A DNA stretch of 64,000 nt from Sphingosinicella terrae (GTDB lineage Bacteria > Pseudomonadota > Alphaproteobacteria > Sphingomonadales > Sphingomonadaceae), in the NCBI RefSeq assembly GCF_003347635.1, contig NZ_QDFY01000011.1:82245-146244 (forward strand), written 5' to 3'. Under the pieces are notes generated by a model, which worked only from the letters and a program-made list of their open reading frames with translations, did not search any database and was not told the DNA's origin. The position numbers and the translations under genes are program-made. Each line of letters begins with the position of its first letter. Within the stretch, counting starts at the first letter, position 1. Positions 9,073-19,858 of the stretch are shown here, in pieces.

Positions 9073-11049
9073 ATGACTTCATCGATGATGCGGGGCGTCC
9101 GCCGCAGCCTCGCGTTGCTGGCGGCCGGGACCGCATTTCCAGGCGGGGCCGCAGCCCAGTCCCCGCAGGCCCAGCTGCCCCCGGGCGCTATCGTCCAGCC
9201 GCTGTCGCCGGACGGCGGCGCGGAGCTGCGCGGCCATCTCGTCACGCTGGCCCAGAATCCGCGGAGCGTCGACGCGCTGGTCGGCGCGGGCCGCGCCGCC
9301 CTGCGGAGCGGCGATGCGCAGGCGGCGCTCACCTTCTTCGGCCGCGCCAATGAGATCAGCCGCAGCGATGCTCGCGTCCGCGCCGGCATAGCCTCGGCCC
9401 TCGTCCACTTGGGAGAGGCCGACACGGCCCTGACCCTATTTGCCGAGGCGGTCGGCCTCGGGGCGCCGGAAGTGGAGATCGCGTCGGAGCGGGGGCTCGC
9501 TCACGAACTGGTCGGCGACGTCCGGCGCGCGCAGCAGGATTATATGCTCGTCCTGCGCCGCGGGGACGATGCCGAGGTGAGGCGCCGCCTGGCCTTGTCG
9601 CTGGCGATCAGCGGACGTCGCGATGCCGCGCTCCGGCTGATCGACGCGCAGCTTCGGGCCAATGAGCGGGCGGCGTGGCGGACTCAGGCCTTCATCCTCG
9701 CTTTGACCGGCGACGCGGCCGGCGCGACCCGGACCATGCAAGGCTTCATGCCGCCGGCCGACGCCCAGGCGATGGCGCCCTTCCTCCAGCGGCTGGCCGC
9801 CCTCAATCCCGCTCACAAGGCCGGAGCGGTCCATCTCGGTTATTTCCCGAGCGCCGGCCAGGCGGGCGGCGCGTCGGCCCAGGCCGAGATCGCCGCCGAT
9901 CCCGGTGCCCTCGCCTTCGCCATGGGCGGTGCTCCGGCCGCCGCGCCGCGGACGCAGACCGCCCAAGCCCCGACCGCCGACACAGGCGGCCGTCGCCGGC
10001 CCAACGCGGAGAACGACCCCGCCGACCGCTTCGGCCTGCGCAGCCGCGCGCGTGCCGAGCGCCGCCGCAATCGCGCGGCCGAGGGCACAACGTCGCGGAG
10101 CACCGCCGCGGCGGCGACATCCCGGCCGGCGCCCCCTGCGGCGACGACGCGCCCTCCAGCCGCGACGCCGGCGCCGGCGCGGGCCCAGTCTCAGACGCAG
10201 CGAACCGTCACGGCAGGCAGCGCCGTCCCGAGCCCCTCGTCCCAGCCGATCCAACCCCCGGGGCAACGGTCCCAGCCTCCCGCCGGCGGCGTTCCGGCCT
10301 CCCGCCAGGTCGAGATCGCCGAGGTCAGCACGCGCTGGGCCGGCGCCCCTTACCCGGGCGCGCAAGGAACCGGCGCGCCGGCGCCGCCCACCCGGACACT
10401 GCCCCCGCCCGCCCAGCCGGCCTCCACGCCGCCGCCCTCTCAGGGGCAGACTTCGCGCCCGGATCCCGCCTCCAGTCCCCGCACAGGTCGGCCTTCGGTC
10501 AGTACGACCGAGATCCCGGCGTCGACGATCGTGCCCACTCCCGGATTCAGCCTCCAGCCGAGCGCGTCGGCGCCCGCTTCGGCTTCGACGCCGCCGCCGG
10601 CCACACTTGCCGATATCGCCGCGCTCGTCGAGGCGTTGCCGGTCGAGACGCCTGCGCCGGCCCCGCCAGCACCGCCGCCTCCGCCGCCGCCGGCACGGGC
10701 GGCCGCGGCGCGCAGCGAATCCGCCCAGCCCGAGCGGCGCGCGGCGCGGAGCCGCCGCGCCGAGCCGGCCCATCCGGCCCGTCACTGGGTCCAGATTGCC
10801 GGCGGCGCGAACAAGGCCGGCCTGCCGCGCGAGTTCGCGCGGCTGCGTGGCCTGGCGCCGGAACAGCTCAACGGCCGCACCGCCTATACGACTCCGCTGC
10901 GGGCCACGAACCGCTTGCTGGTCGGACCCTTCGCCAGCCCGCGCGAGGCACAGGAGTTCGTCAACCAGCTGGCACGGCACGACGTCACCGCCTTCGCCTG
11001 GACAAGCGAAGCGGGCCAGGAGATAGAGCGCCTGCCGACCGGCCGGTGA
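9073..11049 (+). CDS. Exported TPR protein with C-terminal SPOR domain
   Basis: A predicted 658-residue periplasmic or envelope protein. A signal peptide ending in AGTAFPGGAAAQ (about 1-29) is followed by tetratricopeptide-like helical repeats (about 55-235, with LVGAGRAALRSGDAQAAL), a long low-complexity Pro/Ala/Thr/Arg region (about 270-560), and a SPOR domain (about 570-650: HWVQIAGGANKAGLPREFAR ... LLVGPFASPREAQEFV). SPOR domains bind denuded septal glycan, so with its place just after ftsZ a role at the division site is likely. Several ATGs cluster at the start; the first is used. Confidence 0.85.
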   Translation: MTSSMMRGVRRSLALLAAGTAFPGGAAAQSPQAQLPPGAIVQPLSPDGGAELRGHLVTLAQNPRSVDALVGAGRAALRSGDAQAALTFFGRANEISRSDARVRAGIASALVHLGEADTALTLFAEAVGLGAPEVEIASERGLAHELVGDVRRAQQDYMLVLRRGDDAEVRRRLALSLAISGRRDAALRLIDAQLRANERAAWRTQAFILALTGDAAGATRTMQGFMPPADAQAMAPFLQRLAALNPAHKAGAVHLGYFPSAGQAGGASAQAEIAADPGALAFAMGGAPAAAPRTQTAQAPTADTGGRRRPNAENDPADRFGLRSRARAERRRNRAAEGTTSRSTAAAATSRPAPPAATTRPPAATPAPARAQSQTQRTVTAGSAVPSPSSQPIQPPGQRSQPPAGGVPASRQVEIAEVSTRWAGAPYPGAQGTGAPAPPTRTLPPPAQPASTPPPSQGQTSRPDPASSPRTGRPSVSTTEIPASTIVPTPGFSLQPSASAPASASTPPPATLADIAALVEALPVETPAPAPPAPPPPPPPARAAAARSESAQPERRAARSRRAEPAHPARHWVQIAGGANKAGLPREFARLRGLAPEQLNGRTAYTTPLRATNRLLVGPFASPREAQEFVNQLARHDVTAFAWTSEAGQEIERLPTGR

Positions 11050-11073
11050 GCCGGCCATGCTGAAGCGGATCCG

Positions 11074-12228
11074 ATGAACCTCGCTCCCTATGCGTCCGAT
11101 CCGGCCCGTTCGCGTGGTCGCCTGCATGCGGAGGAAGCGCGGGTCACCCGCGGGCCGCGGGACGTCTTCCAGCGCGACCGCGATCGCATCATCCATTCGG
11201 TCCCCTTTCGCCGCCTCCGTCACAAGACCCAGGTCTTCGTCGCGCCGGACGGCGATCATTTCCGGGTCCGTCTCACCCACAGCCTCGAGGTCGCCCAGAT
11301 CGGCCGCACCATCGCCCGCGTCCTCGGCCTCAACGAGGATCTCACCGAGGCGCTCTGCCTGGCTCACGACATCGGCCACCCGCCGTTCGGCCATGCCGGC
11401 GAGGACGCGCTCCAGGCGGCGATGGTCGAGGCCGGCGGCTTCGATCACAACGCGAACACGATCCGCCTGCTGACCCGGCTCGAATGTCCCTATCCCGATT
11501 TTTCCGGCCTCAACCTCAGCTGGGAGACCCTCGAGGGGCTCGCCAAGCATAATGGTCCCGTCGCGGCGCCGACCTGGGCGCTCGCCGATGCCGATCGCGC
11601 GTTTCCGCTCGACCTCGAGACCTGGCCGAGCCTGGAGGCGCAGGTCGCCGCCTTGTCGGACGATATCGCCTACGACAATCACGACGTCGACGACGGCCTC
11701 CGCGCCGGACTTTTCACCTTGCGCGATCTGCTCGAGGTCCCGCTGGTCGCCCGGGGCTGGGAGGCGGTTCGCGCCCGGCACCCCGATTGCGACGAGAAGA
11801 GGCTGCTGCCCGAGCTGGTGCGCGAGCAGATCGGAATCATGGTCAACGACCTGATCGGGGAGACGCGTCGCCGCATCGGCGGGATCGCCAGCGTCGAGGC
11901 CGTGCGCGCCGCCGGGCGGCCGCTCGTCGCCTTCTCGGAATCGCTCCGCGCGGAGGAACGCCAGCTCAAGCGCTTCCTCTATGCCCGTATGTACGATGCA
12001 CCCGAGGTGAGGGCGGTGAAGGAGCGGGCGCAGCGCGTGCTCGCCGGCCTGTTCGCGGCCTATCGCGCCGATCCCCGGCGACTGCCCGCCGAATGGCGGC
12101 CGGCGTCGGATGATCGGCCGGCGATCCTGCGCGCGATCGGCGATTTCGTCGCCGGCATGACCGACCGATACGCGATCCGCCGCTACGAGGAACTGGTCGG
12201 ACCCGCCGAGCTGCCGGAAGGCTTCTGA
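11074..12228 (+). CDS. dgt: Deoxyguanosinetriphosphate triphosphohydrolase-like protein
   Basis: HD-superfamily phosphohydrolase that removes triphosphate from dNTPs. The 384 residues carry the N-terminal [20 protein letters not shown], the first metal histidine in [24 protein letters not shown], the HD pair in [16 protein letters not shown] and [15 protein letters not shown]. The pattern fits the shorter dNTPase subfamily common outside enterobacteria, so strict dGTP specificity should not be assumed. It lies 24 bp after the SPOR protein and 1 bp before the next gene, suggesting cotranscription. Confidence 0.92.
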   Translation: MNLAPYASDPARSRGRLHAEEARVTRGPRDVFQRDRDRIIHSVPFRRLRHKTQVFVAPDGDHFRVRLTHSLEVAQIGRTIARVLGLNEDLTEALCLAHDIGHPPFGHAGEDALQAAMVEAGGFDHNANTIRLLTRLECPYPDFSGLNLSWETLEGLAKHNGPVAAPTWALADADRAFPLDLETWPSLEAQVAALSDDIAYDNHDVDDGLRAGLFTLRDLLEVPLVARGWEAVRARHPDCDEKRLLPELVREQIGIMVNDLIGETRRRIGGIASVEAVRAAGRPLVAFSESLRAEERQLKRFLYARMYDAPEVRAVKERAQRVLAGLFAAYRADPRRLPAEWRPASDDRPAILRAIGDFVAGMTDRYAIRRYEELVGPAELPEGF

Positions 12229-12229
12229 C

Positions 12230-12874
12230 GTGCGCGTGGCGCTGATCGGCGGGACCGGTCTGATCGGCGCCTCGCTCGCCCGGCGTCTGGCGGCCCTGGG
12301 TCACGACCTCCATCGGCTGCAGCGGCGTCCCAGTGTCGGACCGGGCGCGCTGCACGTCGCCGAAGCCGATGCCTGGCCTGACATCGTCGCCGCCCTTGCG
12401 CCGGAGGCCGCCATCTCCACCCTCGGCACGACGATGCGCGAGGCCGGCTCGAGGCAGGCCTTCCGCGCCGTCGATCGGGACATGGTGCTCGCCTTCGCCG
12501 GCGCGGCCCGGACGGCGGGGGCACGCCGGATCGCGGCGGTCTCGTCGGTCGGCGCCGATCCCGGCTCCCGGATCTTCTACCTGCGCGTCAAGGGGGAGAC
12601 GGAGCAGGGCCTCCGGGCGCTGGGCGCCCCGCGGCTGGACATCTTCCGTCCGGGCCTGCTGCTCGGCGCGCGCAGCGGCGACCGGCGGCCCGCGGAAAAA
12701 CTCGCCGTCGCCCTCAGCCCGATCGCGAGCCGGCTCCTGCGCGGCCGGCTCGATCGCTTCGCCGCCATCGACGCGGACCGGGTGGTCGAAGCGCTCGCCG
12801 CCACCCTTGCCCTGCCCGAGGACGGGACCCATCTTCACCACAATCGCGAGTTACGCGCGCTGGCGGGTCGCTGA
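12230..12874 (+). CDS. NAD(P)-binding Rossmann-fold protein (SDR-like)
   Basis: A 214-residue atypical short-chain dehydrogenase or NAD(P)H-binding protein. The dinucleotide loop [14 protein letters not shown] lies at residues 7-20, with [12 protein letters not shown] and [26 protein letters not shown] further on. The SSVGAD ... YLRVKGETE segment resembles the Ser-Tyr-Lys region of extended SDR and HTATIP2-like proteins. Substrate is unknown. The GTG start at 12230 follows the dgt stop by 1 bp, so the two are probably coupled. Confidence 0.8.
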   Translation: MRVALIGGTGLIGASLARRLAALGHDLHRLQRRPSVGPGALHVAEADAWPDIVAALAPEAAISTLGTTMREAGSRQAFRAVDRDMVLAFAGAARTAGARRIAAVSSVGADPGSRIFYLRVKGETEQGLRALGAPRLDIFRPGLLLGARSGDRRPAEKLAVALSPIASRLLRGRLDRFAAIDADRVVEALAATLALPEDGTHLHHNRELRALAGR

Positions 12875-12932
12875 CCTTCAAATCGGCGGGCCCATCCGCT
12901 ACAGCCGCGCCTCCTCATCGACGGAAATCAAC

Positions 12933-14666
12933 GTGACCCTCTACGCCCGCTTCGCCGCGCATATCGACAATTTGCTCGACACGCTCGAGGCCGAAGGCCG
13001 CCTCGCCGCCGGCATCGATCGCGCCGCCGTCGCGGTCGAGCCGCCGCGCGATGCGACGCATGGCGATCTCGCCACCAACGCCGCAATGGTGCTCGCCAAG
13101 CGCGCCGGCACCAACCCGCGGGCGCTGGCGGAACTGATCGCGCCCCGGCTGCGCGAGATCGGCGAGGTCGAGAGCACCGAAGTGGCTGGACCAGGCTTCA
13201 TCAACCTCCGGCTGAGCCGGGCCGTGTGGGAGGAGGAGCTCCGCGCGATCCTCGCCGGCGGCGCCGATTACGGCCGGTCCGACATGGGCCGCGGACAGCG
13301 GGTCAATGTCGAATATGTCTCGGCCAACCCGACCGGCCCGATGCATATGGGCCATTGCCGCGGCGCGGTCGTCGGCGACGCGCTCGCCAGCCTGCTCGAA
13401 TATTCGGGCCACCAGGTGACCCGCGAATATTATGTCAACGATGCCGGCGCCCAGGTCGATGTGCTCGCTCGCTCGGCGCACATGCGCTACCGCGAGGCGC
13501 TCGGCGAGGCGATCGGCGAGATCCCCGAGGGCTTCTACCCCGGCGATTATCTGATGCCGGTGGGCCAGGCGCTCGCCGCCGAGCATGGCGATCTTTTCGT
13601 CGATGCGCCGGAGAGCGAATGGCTGGTGCCGTTCCGCAAGCGTGCCGTGGCGATGATGATGGACCAGATCCGCGGCGATCTCGCCTTGCTCGGCATCCAT
13701 CACGACGTCTTCGCCTCGGAGGCCGAGGTCCATGAGAAGGGCCTGGCCGACGCGGCGCTGGAGACGCTGCGGAGCCGTGGCCTGATCTACGAGGGCGCGC
13801 TCGAGCGGCCGAAGAGCCTGGACCCGCACGACGAATGGGAACCGGTCGAGCTCACCTTGTTCAAGGCGAGCGAATATGGCGACGATCAGGACCGGCCGGT
13901 CCGGAAGTCGGACGGCAGCTGGACCTATTTCGGCGGCGACCTCGCTTACCATTTCCAGAAGGCGCAGGCGTGCGATCAGCTGATCGACATCTGGGGCGCC
14001 GATCATGCCGGAACGGTGAAGCGCATCCAGGCAGCGGTCGCCGCGCTCACCGAGGGCAAGGTGCCGCTCGACGTCAAGCTGGTCCAGATGGTCCGGCTGC
14101 TGCGCGCCGGCGAGCCGGTGAAGATGTCGAAGCGCGCCGGCAATTTCGTCACCCTCGCCGAGGTGGTGGGCGAGGTCGGCAAGGACGTCGTTCGCTTCAC
14201 CATGCTCACCCGCAAGGCCGACGCGCAGATGGACTTCGACTTCGCCAAGGTGGTCGAGGCGTCGAAGGACAATCCCGTCTTCTACGTCCAATATGCCCAT
14301 GCGCGGATCTCGTCGTTGAACCGCAAGGCGCCGGAGGCCGGCGTCGACATGGCCGACGAGGCCGATCTGTCGCGGCTCGACGAGGACGAGCTGGCGCTGG
14401 TCAAGCTGGCTGCCCAATTCCCCCGAATCGTCGAGGGCGCGGCCACCGCGCACGAGCCGCACCGGATAGCTTTCTACCTCGGCGATCTCGCCGCGGCGTT
14501 CCATGCGCAGTGGAACAAGGGCAATGATGATCCCGAAAAGCGTTTCCTCCTGGCACACAATCCCGAAATGACACGGGCGCGTCTGGAACTGGCGAACGGG
14601 ATCGGGCAGATTGTCCGCAACGGCCTCGCGCTGATGGGCGTGAAGGCGGCCGAGGAAATGCTGTGA
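12933..14666 (+). CDS. argS: Arginyl-tRNA synthetase
   Basis: Class I synthetase charging tRNA-Arg. The 577-residue product starts at the GTG at 12933 ([13 protein letters not shown]), which gives the normal length and an N-terminal tRNA-recognition domain. The HIGH-type motif appears as HMGH in [14 protein letters not shown] near residue 138, and the KMSKS-type motif as KMSKRAGNF near 396. The C-terminal helical anticodon-binding domain ends with [15 protein letters not shown]. The frame is open further upstream into the preceding gene, but that extension is not related to the family. Confidence 0.97.
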   Translation: MTLYARFAAHIDNLLDTLEAEGRLAAGIDRAAVAVEPPRDATHGDLATNAAMVLAKRAGTNPRALAELIAPRLREIGEVESTEVAGPGFINLRLSRAVWEEELRAILAGGADYGRSDMGRGQRVNVEYVSANPTGPMHMGHCRGAVVGDALASLLEYSGHQVTREYYVNDAGAQVDVLARSAHMRYREALGEAIGEIPEGFYPGDYLMPVGQALAAEHGDLFVDAPESEWLVPFRKRAVAMMMDQIRGDLALLGIHHDVFASEAEVHEKGLADAALETLRSRGLIYEGALERPKSLDPHDEWEPVELTLFKASEYGDDQDRPVRKSDGSWTYFGGDLAYHFQKAQACDQLIDIWGADHAGTVKRIQAAVAALTEGKVPLDVKLVQMVRLLRAGEPVKMSKRAGNFVTLAEVVGEVGKDVVRFTMLTRKADAQMDFDFAKVVEASKDNPVFYVQYAHARISSLNRKAPEAGVDMADEADLSRLDEDELALVKLAAQFPRIVEGAATAHEPHRIAFYLGDLAAAFHAQWNKGNDDPEKRFLLAHNPEMTRARLELANGIGQIVRNGLALMGVKAAEEML

Positions 14667-14724
14667 GCCGCTGACGCGGCGCAGCCGGAAGTCCGGCGCT
14701 GCGGCGGCGGTGGGAGATACGGAA

Positions 14725-15396
14725 ATGAGCGACGACGCGCGCGCGGAAGGAATGGGCGAGGAGGACCGTCTGCCCTGGCTGGAGGCCGTCGAGGAGGATG
14801 AGGGGCCGAGCGCTCCCTCCGCGGCGAAGCTGGTCGGCGCGATCGTCATCGGCCTCATCGCCATCGGCGTGATCGTCGGCGGCCTGTTCTGGTTGGGAAA
14901 TCGCAGCGGCGGCGGCGGCGAGGGCGAGATCATCGCTGCGCCCGAGGGCGATTATAAGGTTCCGGCCCGCGATCCGGGCATGAACGTGGCCGGCGAAGGC
15001 GACACCGCTTATGCGGCCAGCGAGGGCGCCGAGCCCAAGGGACGGCTCAATACCGACGCGGTGCCCGAGGCGCCCGTCACCCGGGCGCCTCCGCCGGCCC
15101 AGCCGCGTCCGCAGGCTCCGGCTGCGACCCCGGCGCCCGCCCCGGCGCCGCGGCCCGCCCCGGCGGCGGCCGGCGCCACGATTCAGCTCGGTGCCTTCTC
15201 GAGCCAGGCGCTCGCCAATCGCGCCTGGACCGGCCTGTCCGGCCGCTTCCGCTATCTGGCGCCGCTCAGCCATTCGATCGTCCCGGTGCAATCGGGCGGT
15301 CGCACACTCTACCGGCTGCGCGCGAGTGGCGCCGACGCGGCGGGCATCTGCCGGCGGCTGCAGATCGCCGGCGAGGATTGCGCGCTCGTCGGCTGA
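14725..15396 (+). CDS. Membrane-anchored SPOR-domain protein
   Basis: A 223-residue protein with an acidic cytoplasmic N-terminus, one membrane segment (LVGAIVIGLIAIGVIVGGLF, about 38-58), an Ala/Pro-rich periplasmic linker and a C-terminal SPOR domain (about 150-222: TIQLGAFSSQALANRAW ... SGGRTLYRLRASG). It is the second SPOR protein in the window. The ATG at 14725 has GGGAG about 9 bp upstream; a GTG at 14710 would add five residues. It follows argS closely, as in related genomes, and probably acts in cell-wall remodelling or division. Confidence 0.88.
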   Translation: MSDDARAEGMGEEDRLPWLEAVEEDEGPSAPSAAKLVGAIVIGLIAIGVIVGGLFWLGNRSGGGGEGEIIAAPEGDYKVPARDPGMNVAGEGDTAYAASEGAEPKGRLNTDAVPEAPVTRAPPPAQPRPQAPAATPAPAPAPRPAPAAAGATIQLGAFSSQALANRAWTGLSGRFRYLAPLSHSIVPVQSGGRTLYRLRASGADAAGICRRLQIAGEDCALVG

Positions 15397-15656
15397 AGGA
15401 TCCCGGTCCCAGGCGCCAGTCGAGCCTGGCCGGATCGACGAGGGCCGGCCGATCCGGCTTCGACGTGTCGGCCGCGCGCCGTGGAAAGCGCCTGAAGCCG
15501 TTCCTCATCGAGCGGGATCGAGATCGGGATGCGCGCGAGCCCGATCGGCTGCGTAGCGACGCGATCCGGCATTGCCGTGGGCGGCGCGGCGCCGGCGGCT
15601 TACCCTCGGCGATCTCCGGCCTTTCGGCGTTTCTATCCGGGCGCTAGTGGCCGGCC

Positions 15657-16664
15657 ATGCTGCCTGTGATCTTCGGCCTCGAAAGTGAGACGCTGGGCGC
15701 GGAAGAACGCGCCTTCTTCGCCGATGCCGACCCGGCCGGCTATATCCTGTTCGGCCGCAACATCAGGGACCGCGGCCAGCTGCGCCGCCTCACCGACGAC
15801 CTGCGCTCGCTCGCCGGGCGCACCGACCTGCCGATCCTGGTCGACCAGGAGGGCGGCCGCGTGGCGCGTCTCGGCCCGCCCGAATGGCCGGTCTTTCCGG
15901 CCCCCGATCGCTTCTGCCTGCTCTACCGGAAGGCGCCGATCAGCGCGATCGAGGCGGCGCGGCTGAATGCGCTCGCCATGGCCGTCCTCCTCGCCGAGGT
16001 CGGCATCAACGTCGATTGCACGCCCGTCCTCGACCTGCGCCACGAGCTTGCGCACACGGTGATCTCCGATCGATCGCTCGGCAGCGATCCGCTTCAGGTC
16101 GCCGCGCTGGGGCGGGCCGTGCTCGACGGCCTCGAGGAAGGCGGGGTGTGCGGCATCGTCAAGCACATGCCGGGTCATGGCCGCGCGAAGGCGGACAGCC
16201 ACGAGGCGTTGCCCCGGATCGACGCCGACGAACAGGCGCTCGCGGTCGATCTCGCCCCCTTCCGGGCGCTCAGCGATGCGCCGATGGCGATGACGGCGCA
16301 TCTGCTGTTCACGGCGTGGGACGAGGGGAACTGCGCCACGCTGTCGCCGACCATCATCAATGAGGTGATCCGCACCCGGATCGGCTTCGACGGGCTGCTG
16401 ATCAGCGACGATCTCAGCATGGGAGCGCTTGCCGGACCGCCGGAAGCGCGGGCGCGCGCGGCGATCGCCGCGGGATGCGATGTCGTGCTGCACGGACCCG
16501 GTGCCATGGCCGAGAATGAGCGAATAGCCGCGGCGCTGGCGCCGATCGGCAGCGCCGCGCGTGATCGGCTCGATCGCGCGCTCGCTCGGATCGCGGGCAG
16601 GTCGGCTTCTCAAGATTATGACGCGCTCGCCGCCAGGCGCGACGCGCTGCTCGCTTATGCCTGA
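15657..16664 (+). CDS. nagZ: Beta-N-acetylhexosaminidase NagZ
   Basis: Glycoside hydrolase family 3 enzyme that cleaves GlcNAc from anhydroMurNAc-peptides during cytoplasmic wall recycling. The 335 residues include YILFGRNIRD, PILVDQEGGRVARL, the signature KHMPGHGRAKADSHEALP near residue 165 with its catalytic histidine, and the nucleophile region GLLISDDLSMGAL. Length matches the family. It is preceded by a 260-bp spacer (15397-15656) in which I see no gene. Its end overlaps the convergent pabBC by 10 bp. Confidence 0.95.
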   Translation: MLPVIFGLESETLGAEERAFFADADPAGYILFGRNIRDRGQLRRLTDDLRSLAGRTDLPILVDQEGGRVARLGPPEWPVFPAPDRFCLLYRKAPISAIEAARLNALAMAVLLAEVGINVDCTPVLDLRHELAHTVISDRSLGSDPLQVAALGRAVLDGLEEGGVCGIVKHMPGHGRAKADSHEALPRIDADEQALAVDLAPFRALSDAPMAMTAHLLFTAWDEGNCATLSPTIINEVIRTRIGFDGLLISDDLSMGALAGPPEARARAAIAAGCDVVLHGPGAMAENERIAAALAPIGSAARDRLDRALARIAGRSASQDYDALAARRDALLAYA

Positions 16665-18385
16665 AGCGCGGATTCGGCTCTGCGCGCGCGGATCAGGCCG
16701 CGCACGCTGTTGCCGATCAGGAATCCGCCGGCGAGGTCGGCTTCGGTGAGGTCATGCTCCTCGGCGCGGCCTTCCTCGATCAGCCGCTCGCGCAGGATTC
16801 CGGGAAGCAGGCCGCGCGTGGCAGGCGGCGTGAGCAGCGTGCCGCCCCGCTCGACGAACAGGCTGGTGAAGCTGCCTTCGGTGAGGAAGCCGTCCGCGTC
16901 GCGGAACAGGATCTCGAACGTCCCGGCAGCGGTGCGGGCCTCGTCGTAAAAGGCGCGATCGCTGGTCTTGTGGCGAAGACGGAAGTCCTCGGCGTCGACC
17001 GGAAGCGGCAGGATCGCCACCGGCGCCGGCTGGGGCGGATGCGCCGGCAGCGGACGTAGCTCGATCGCCATCGCGCCGCTGCGCGACAGACGAAGCCTGA
17101 TCCGGCTTGGCCCGGCACGGAAGGTCGCCGCCTGCAGCTCGTTGCGGGCGACGTGGCGATCATAGGCGAAGCCGAGCAGGTCGGCGCTCGCCTTCAGCCG
17201 GCGAAGGTGGCGCTCGAGCTCGGTTATTCCTTCCTGTGGGTCGAAGGCCATCGTCTCGATCAGGTCGAATCGACGCTGGGTTTCCACGAACGCCCCTTTC
17301 GTCAGACATTCGCGCCACTCGTCCCCGGCGCGGCTGTCCGCCACGATTCCCGATCCGAGCCCCAGCCGCGCGACCTTTTCCCCAGCCTTCAGCGTCAGCG
17401 TTCGGATCGCCACATTGAACGACGCTCCGCCGTCGGGCGCAACCCGTCCTATGGCTCCGCAATAGACCCCGCGAGGCTCGGGCTCCAGCGCATCGATGAT
17501 CTCCATCGCCCTGATCTTCGGCGCGCCGGTGATCGATCCGCAGGGGAAGATGGTCTCGAGCAGATCGATGGCGTCGCGGCCAGCCTCGAGCTCGGCGGTG
17601 ACGGTGGACGTCATCTGGAGGAGCGTCGGGTAGGTCTCGACGGCGAACAGGTCGGGCACCTTCACGCTGCCGGGTCGGGCGAGCCGCGAAAGATCGTTGC
17701 GCAGCAGGTCGACGATCATGAGATTCTCGGCGCGTTGCTTGGGGTCGTCGCGCAGCACCGAAGGTTCGGCCCCGCGCGGCGCCGTCCCCTTCATCGGCCG
17801 GGTCGTCACCTTTCCGCCTTCGACGGTGAAGAACAGCTCGGGCGAGAGGCTCAGGATCCAGTGCCGGCCGGTGAAAAGCAGCGCGCCGTGACCCGCCATG
17901 GAACGCGCCCGCAGCGCTGCGTAGAGGGCGGCCGGGGCACCGGCGAATTCGACATCGGCCTGGAAGGTATAGTTGGCCTGGTAGATATCGCCGGCGACGA
18001 TATGGTCCAGGATCCGCTCGATCGCCTGGGTATATTCCGCCTCGTCGATCCTGGGGCGAGGCCGGCCGGCCCAGGCGCCGGCCGCGTCGGGAAGAAAGGC
18101 GCGGGCGTCGACCTCGCGCACCGAATCGAACAGGCCGAACCAGAGCAGGGGAGGGTCCTCCGCCTCCGGCATCCCGGCCAGAGGCTGCAGCTTCGGCTCG
18201 AGCGCATGGCCGCTCTCATAAGACAGGAATCCGGCGGCGTCGCGGCCCCGGAGCCGCTGCAGGCAGGTGGGCATCATCGCCGGATCGCGCGTCTCGACGA
18301 TCTCCGCGGGCGCTTCGTAAAGACGGGCACGGCCGTCCGGACGCGAATCGTCGAGGAGGACGAAGGGGCGCATTTCGCTTGTCAT
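16655..18385 (-). CDS. pabB: Aminodeoxychorismate synthase component I fused to aminodeoxychorismate lyase (PabB-PabC)
   Basis: One 576-residue chain carrying two successive folate-pathway activities. Residues about 1-370 are the chorismate-binding enzyme, with GDIYQANYTFQADVEF, the lysine motif TTRPMKGTAPRG and the signature FPCGSITGAPKIRAMEIID. Residues about 385-570 are a PLP-dependent lyase of the branched-chain aminotransferase fold (DGFLTEGSFTSLFVERGG, TRGLLPGILRERLIEEG). Together they turn chorismate plus ammonia into p-aminobenzoate; the glutamine amidotransferase PabA is not in the window. The start is uncertain: ATGs at 18412, 18385 and 18373 are all in frame. Confidence 0.92.
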   Translation of the reverse strand: MTSEMRPFVLLDDSRPDGRARLYEAPAEIVETRDPAMMPTCLQRLRGRDAAGFLSYESGHALEPKLQPLAGMPEAEDPPLLWFGLFDSVREVDARAFLPDAAGAWAGRPRPRIDEAEYTQAIERILDHIVAGDIYQANYTFQADVEFAGAPAALYAALRARSMAGHGALLFTGRHWILSLSPELFFTVEGGKVTTRPMKGTAPRGAEPSVLRDDPKQRAENLMIVDLLRNDLSRLARPGSVKVPDLFAVETYPTLLQMTSTVTAELEAGRDAIDLLETIFPCGSITGAPKIRAMEIIDALEPEPRGVYCGAIGRVAPDGGASFNVAIRTLTLKAGEKVARLGLGSGIVADSRAGDEWRECLTKGAFVETQRRFDLIETMAFDPQEGITELERHLRRLKASADLLGFAYDRHVARNELQAATFRAGPSRIRLRLSRSGAMAIELRPLPAHPPQPAPVAILPLPVDAEDFRLRHKTSDRAFYDEARTAAGTFEILFRDADGFLTEGSFTSLFVERGGTLLTPPATRGLLPGILRERLIEEGRAEEHDLTEADLAGGFLIGNSVRGLIRARRAESALQA

Positions 18386-18439
18386 CCTCCGGCCCCGCTC
18401 CCAAGTCGGCACGGTCCGCCCCCCGTCCGGAGAAAGTCC

Positions 18440-19816
18440 TTGGTCTGCAGCACTTTCGATCTGTTCAAGATCGGCGTCGGTCCATCCAGTTCACACACGA
18501 TGGGTCCGATGACGGCGGCGTGCCGCTTTGTCGAGGGGCTGCGCGGCGGCGCCGGGCTCGACAGGGTGGAGCGGATCGAGGTCGATCTCTATGGATCGCT
18601 CGCCTTGACCGGAAAAGGGCACGCGACCGATCGGGCCATTCTCCTCGGTCTTTCCGGCGAACGGCCTGACCGGATCGATCCCGACGCCGCCGAGAGGACG
18701 GTCGCGCACATAAGGGAAACCGGTATGCTCCGGCTCGGCGGCGATGCGGAGATTGCCTTCGACGAGCCGCGCGACCTGCGCTTCCATCAGCGCGAGCGGC
18801 TGGCGCATCATTCGAACGGCCTGCGCTTCACCGCCGCCTTGATCGGCGGCGGAAGCGAGAGCGCCGTCTATTACTCGGTCGGCGGCGGCGCCGTGGTGGG
18901 TGAAGCCGAGGTGGCGCGCAACGCTCCGCCCGAGGGCGGCTGGGACGTACCGTTTCGCTACTCGTCGGGCGATGAGCTCCTCAGGATCGCGGCGCGCGAG
19001 GAGATGAGCATCGCCGACATCGCCCGCGCGAACGAGCGCGTGGCTCTGGACGACGCGGAGATCGATCGCCGGCTCGACGCGATCGTCGAGGTCATGTCCG
19101 CCTGCATCGACCGCGGCATGGCGGTTGACGGGATCCTGCCCGGGGGCCTCAACGTGAAGCGGCGCGCGCCGGCTCTCTACCGGCTGCTGACCGAACGGGC
19201 CGAGCGCGCGCTTTCCGACCCGCTGACCGTCATCGACTGGGTCAATCTGTGGGCGCTCGCGGTCAACGAGGAGAATGCCGCGGGCGGGCGCGTCGTCACG
19301 GCCCCAACCAACGGTGCCGCCGGCATCGTCCCCGCGGTGCTGCGTTACTATCAGCGCTTCACGCCGCGGGCGACCGACGAGGGCGTGCGGACCTTCCTGC
19401 TGACGGCCGCGGCGATCGGCTCCCTGTTCAAGGAAAATGCGTCCATCTCCGGGGCCGAGGTCGGTTGCCAGGGCGAGGTCGGGGTCGCCTGCTCGATGGC
19501 CGCCGGCGGGCTCACCGCCGCGATGGGCGGCACGCCGGCGCAGGTCGAGAATGCGGCCGAGATCGGCATGGAGCATAATCTCGGCCTCACCTGCGATCCG
19601 GTCGGCGGGCTCGTCCAGGTGCCTTGCATCGAGCGCAATGCGGTCGGCGCGATCAAGGCGATCGAGGCCTCGCGCCTCGCGCTCGTCGGCGACGGATCGC
19701 ATCGGGTCAGCCTCGACCAGGTGATCGAGACGATGCGGCGCACCGGCCTCGACATGAACGAGCGCTACAAGGAGACCAGCCTCGGCGGCCTCGCCGTCAA
19801 TGTCGTCGAGTGCTGA
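18440..19816 (+). CDS. sdaA: L-serine ammonia-lyase (4Fe-4S type)
   Basis: Deaminates L-serine to pyruvate and ammonia with a labile 4Fe-4S cluster. The 458-residue protein shows [19 protein letters not shown] at residues 5-23, [19 protein letters not shown], and cluster-ligand cysteines in [16 protein letters not shown] and [19 protein letters not shown] place the start at TTG 18440 because it has GGAGA about 7 bp upstream and gives the family N-terminus; readings upstream run antisense through pabBC. It is divergent from pabBC with about 55 bp between, so a shared promoter region is likely. Confidence 0.94.
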   Translation: MVCSTFDLFKIGVGPSSSHTMGPMTAACRFVEGLRGGAGLDRVERIEVDLYGSLALTGKGHATDRAILLGLSGERPDRIDPDAAERTVAHIRETGMLRLGGDAEIAFDEPRDLRFHQRERLAHHSNGLRFTAALIGGGSESAVYYSVGGGAVVGEAEVARNAPPEGGWDVPFRYSSGDELLRIAAREEMSIADIARANERVALDDAEIDRRLDAIVEVMSACIDRGMAVDGILPGGLNVKRRAPALYRLLTERAERALSDPLTVIDWVNLWALAVNEENAAGGRVVTAPTNGAAGIVPAVLRYYQRFTPRATDEGVRTFLLTAAAIGSLFKENASISGAEVGCQGEVGVACSMAAGGLTAAMGGTPAQVENAAEIGMEHNLGLTCDPVGGLVQVPCIERNAVGAIKAIEASRLALVGDGSHRVSLDQVIETMRRTGLDMNERYKETSLGGLAVNVVEC

Positions 19817-19830
19817 GCCGACCTTACGCA

Positions 19831-19844
19831 AATTCGTACGAATT
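19831..19844. promoter_or_regulatory. Palindrome upstream of parD, probable autoregulatory operator
   Basis: A perfect 14-bp palindrome, AATTCGTACGAATT, 14 bp before the parD start; its right half continues into a second copy of AATTCGTA at 19841-19848. ParD-type antitoxins normally repress their own operon by binding such palindromes, so this is the likely operator. It stands out as AT-rich within GC-rich surroundings and may overlap the promoter. Confidence 0.6.
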
Positions 19845-19858
19845 CGTAGATAGGGCTC

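Noticed and set aside
15378..15647. An 89-codon frame in the spacer between the SPOR gene and nagZ.
   Set aside because: Arginine-rich composition typical of a chance GC-rich frame and no ribosome site.
17153..18439. A long upstream extension of the sdaA frame.
   Set aside because: It runs antisense to pabBC and the family N-terminus begins only at 18440.
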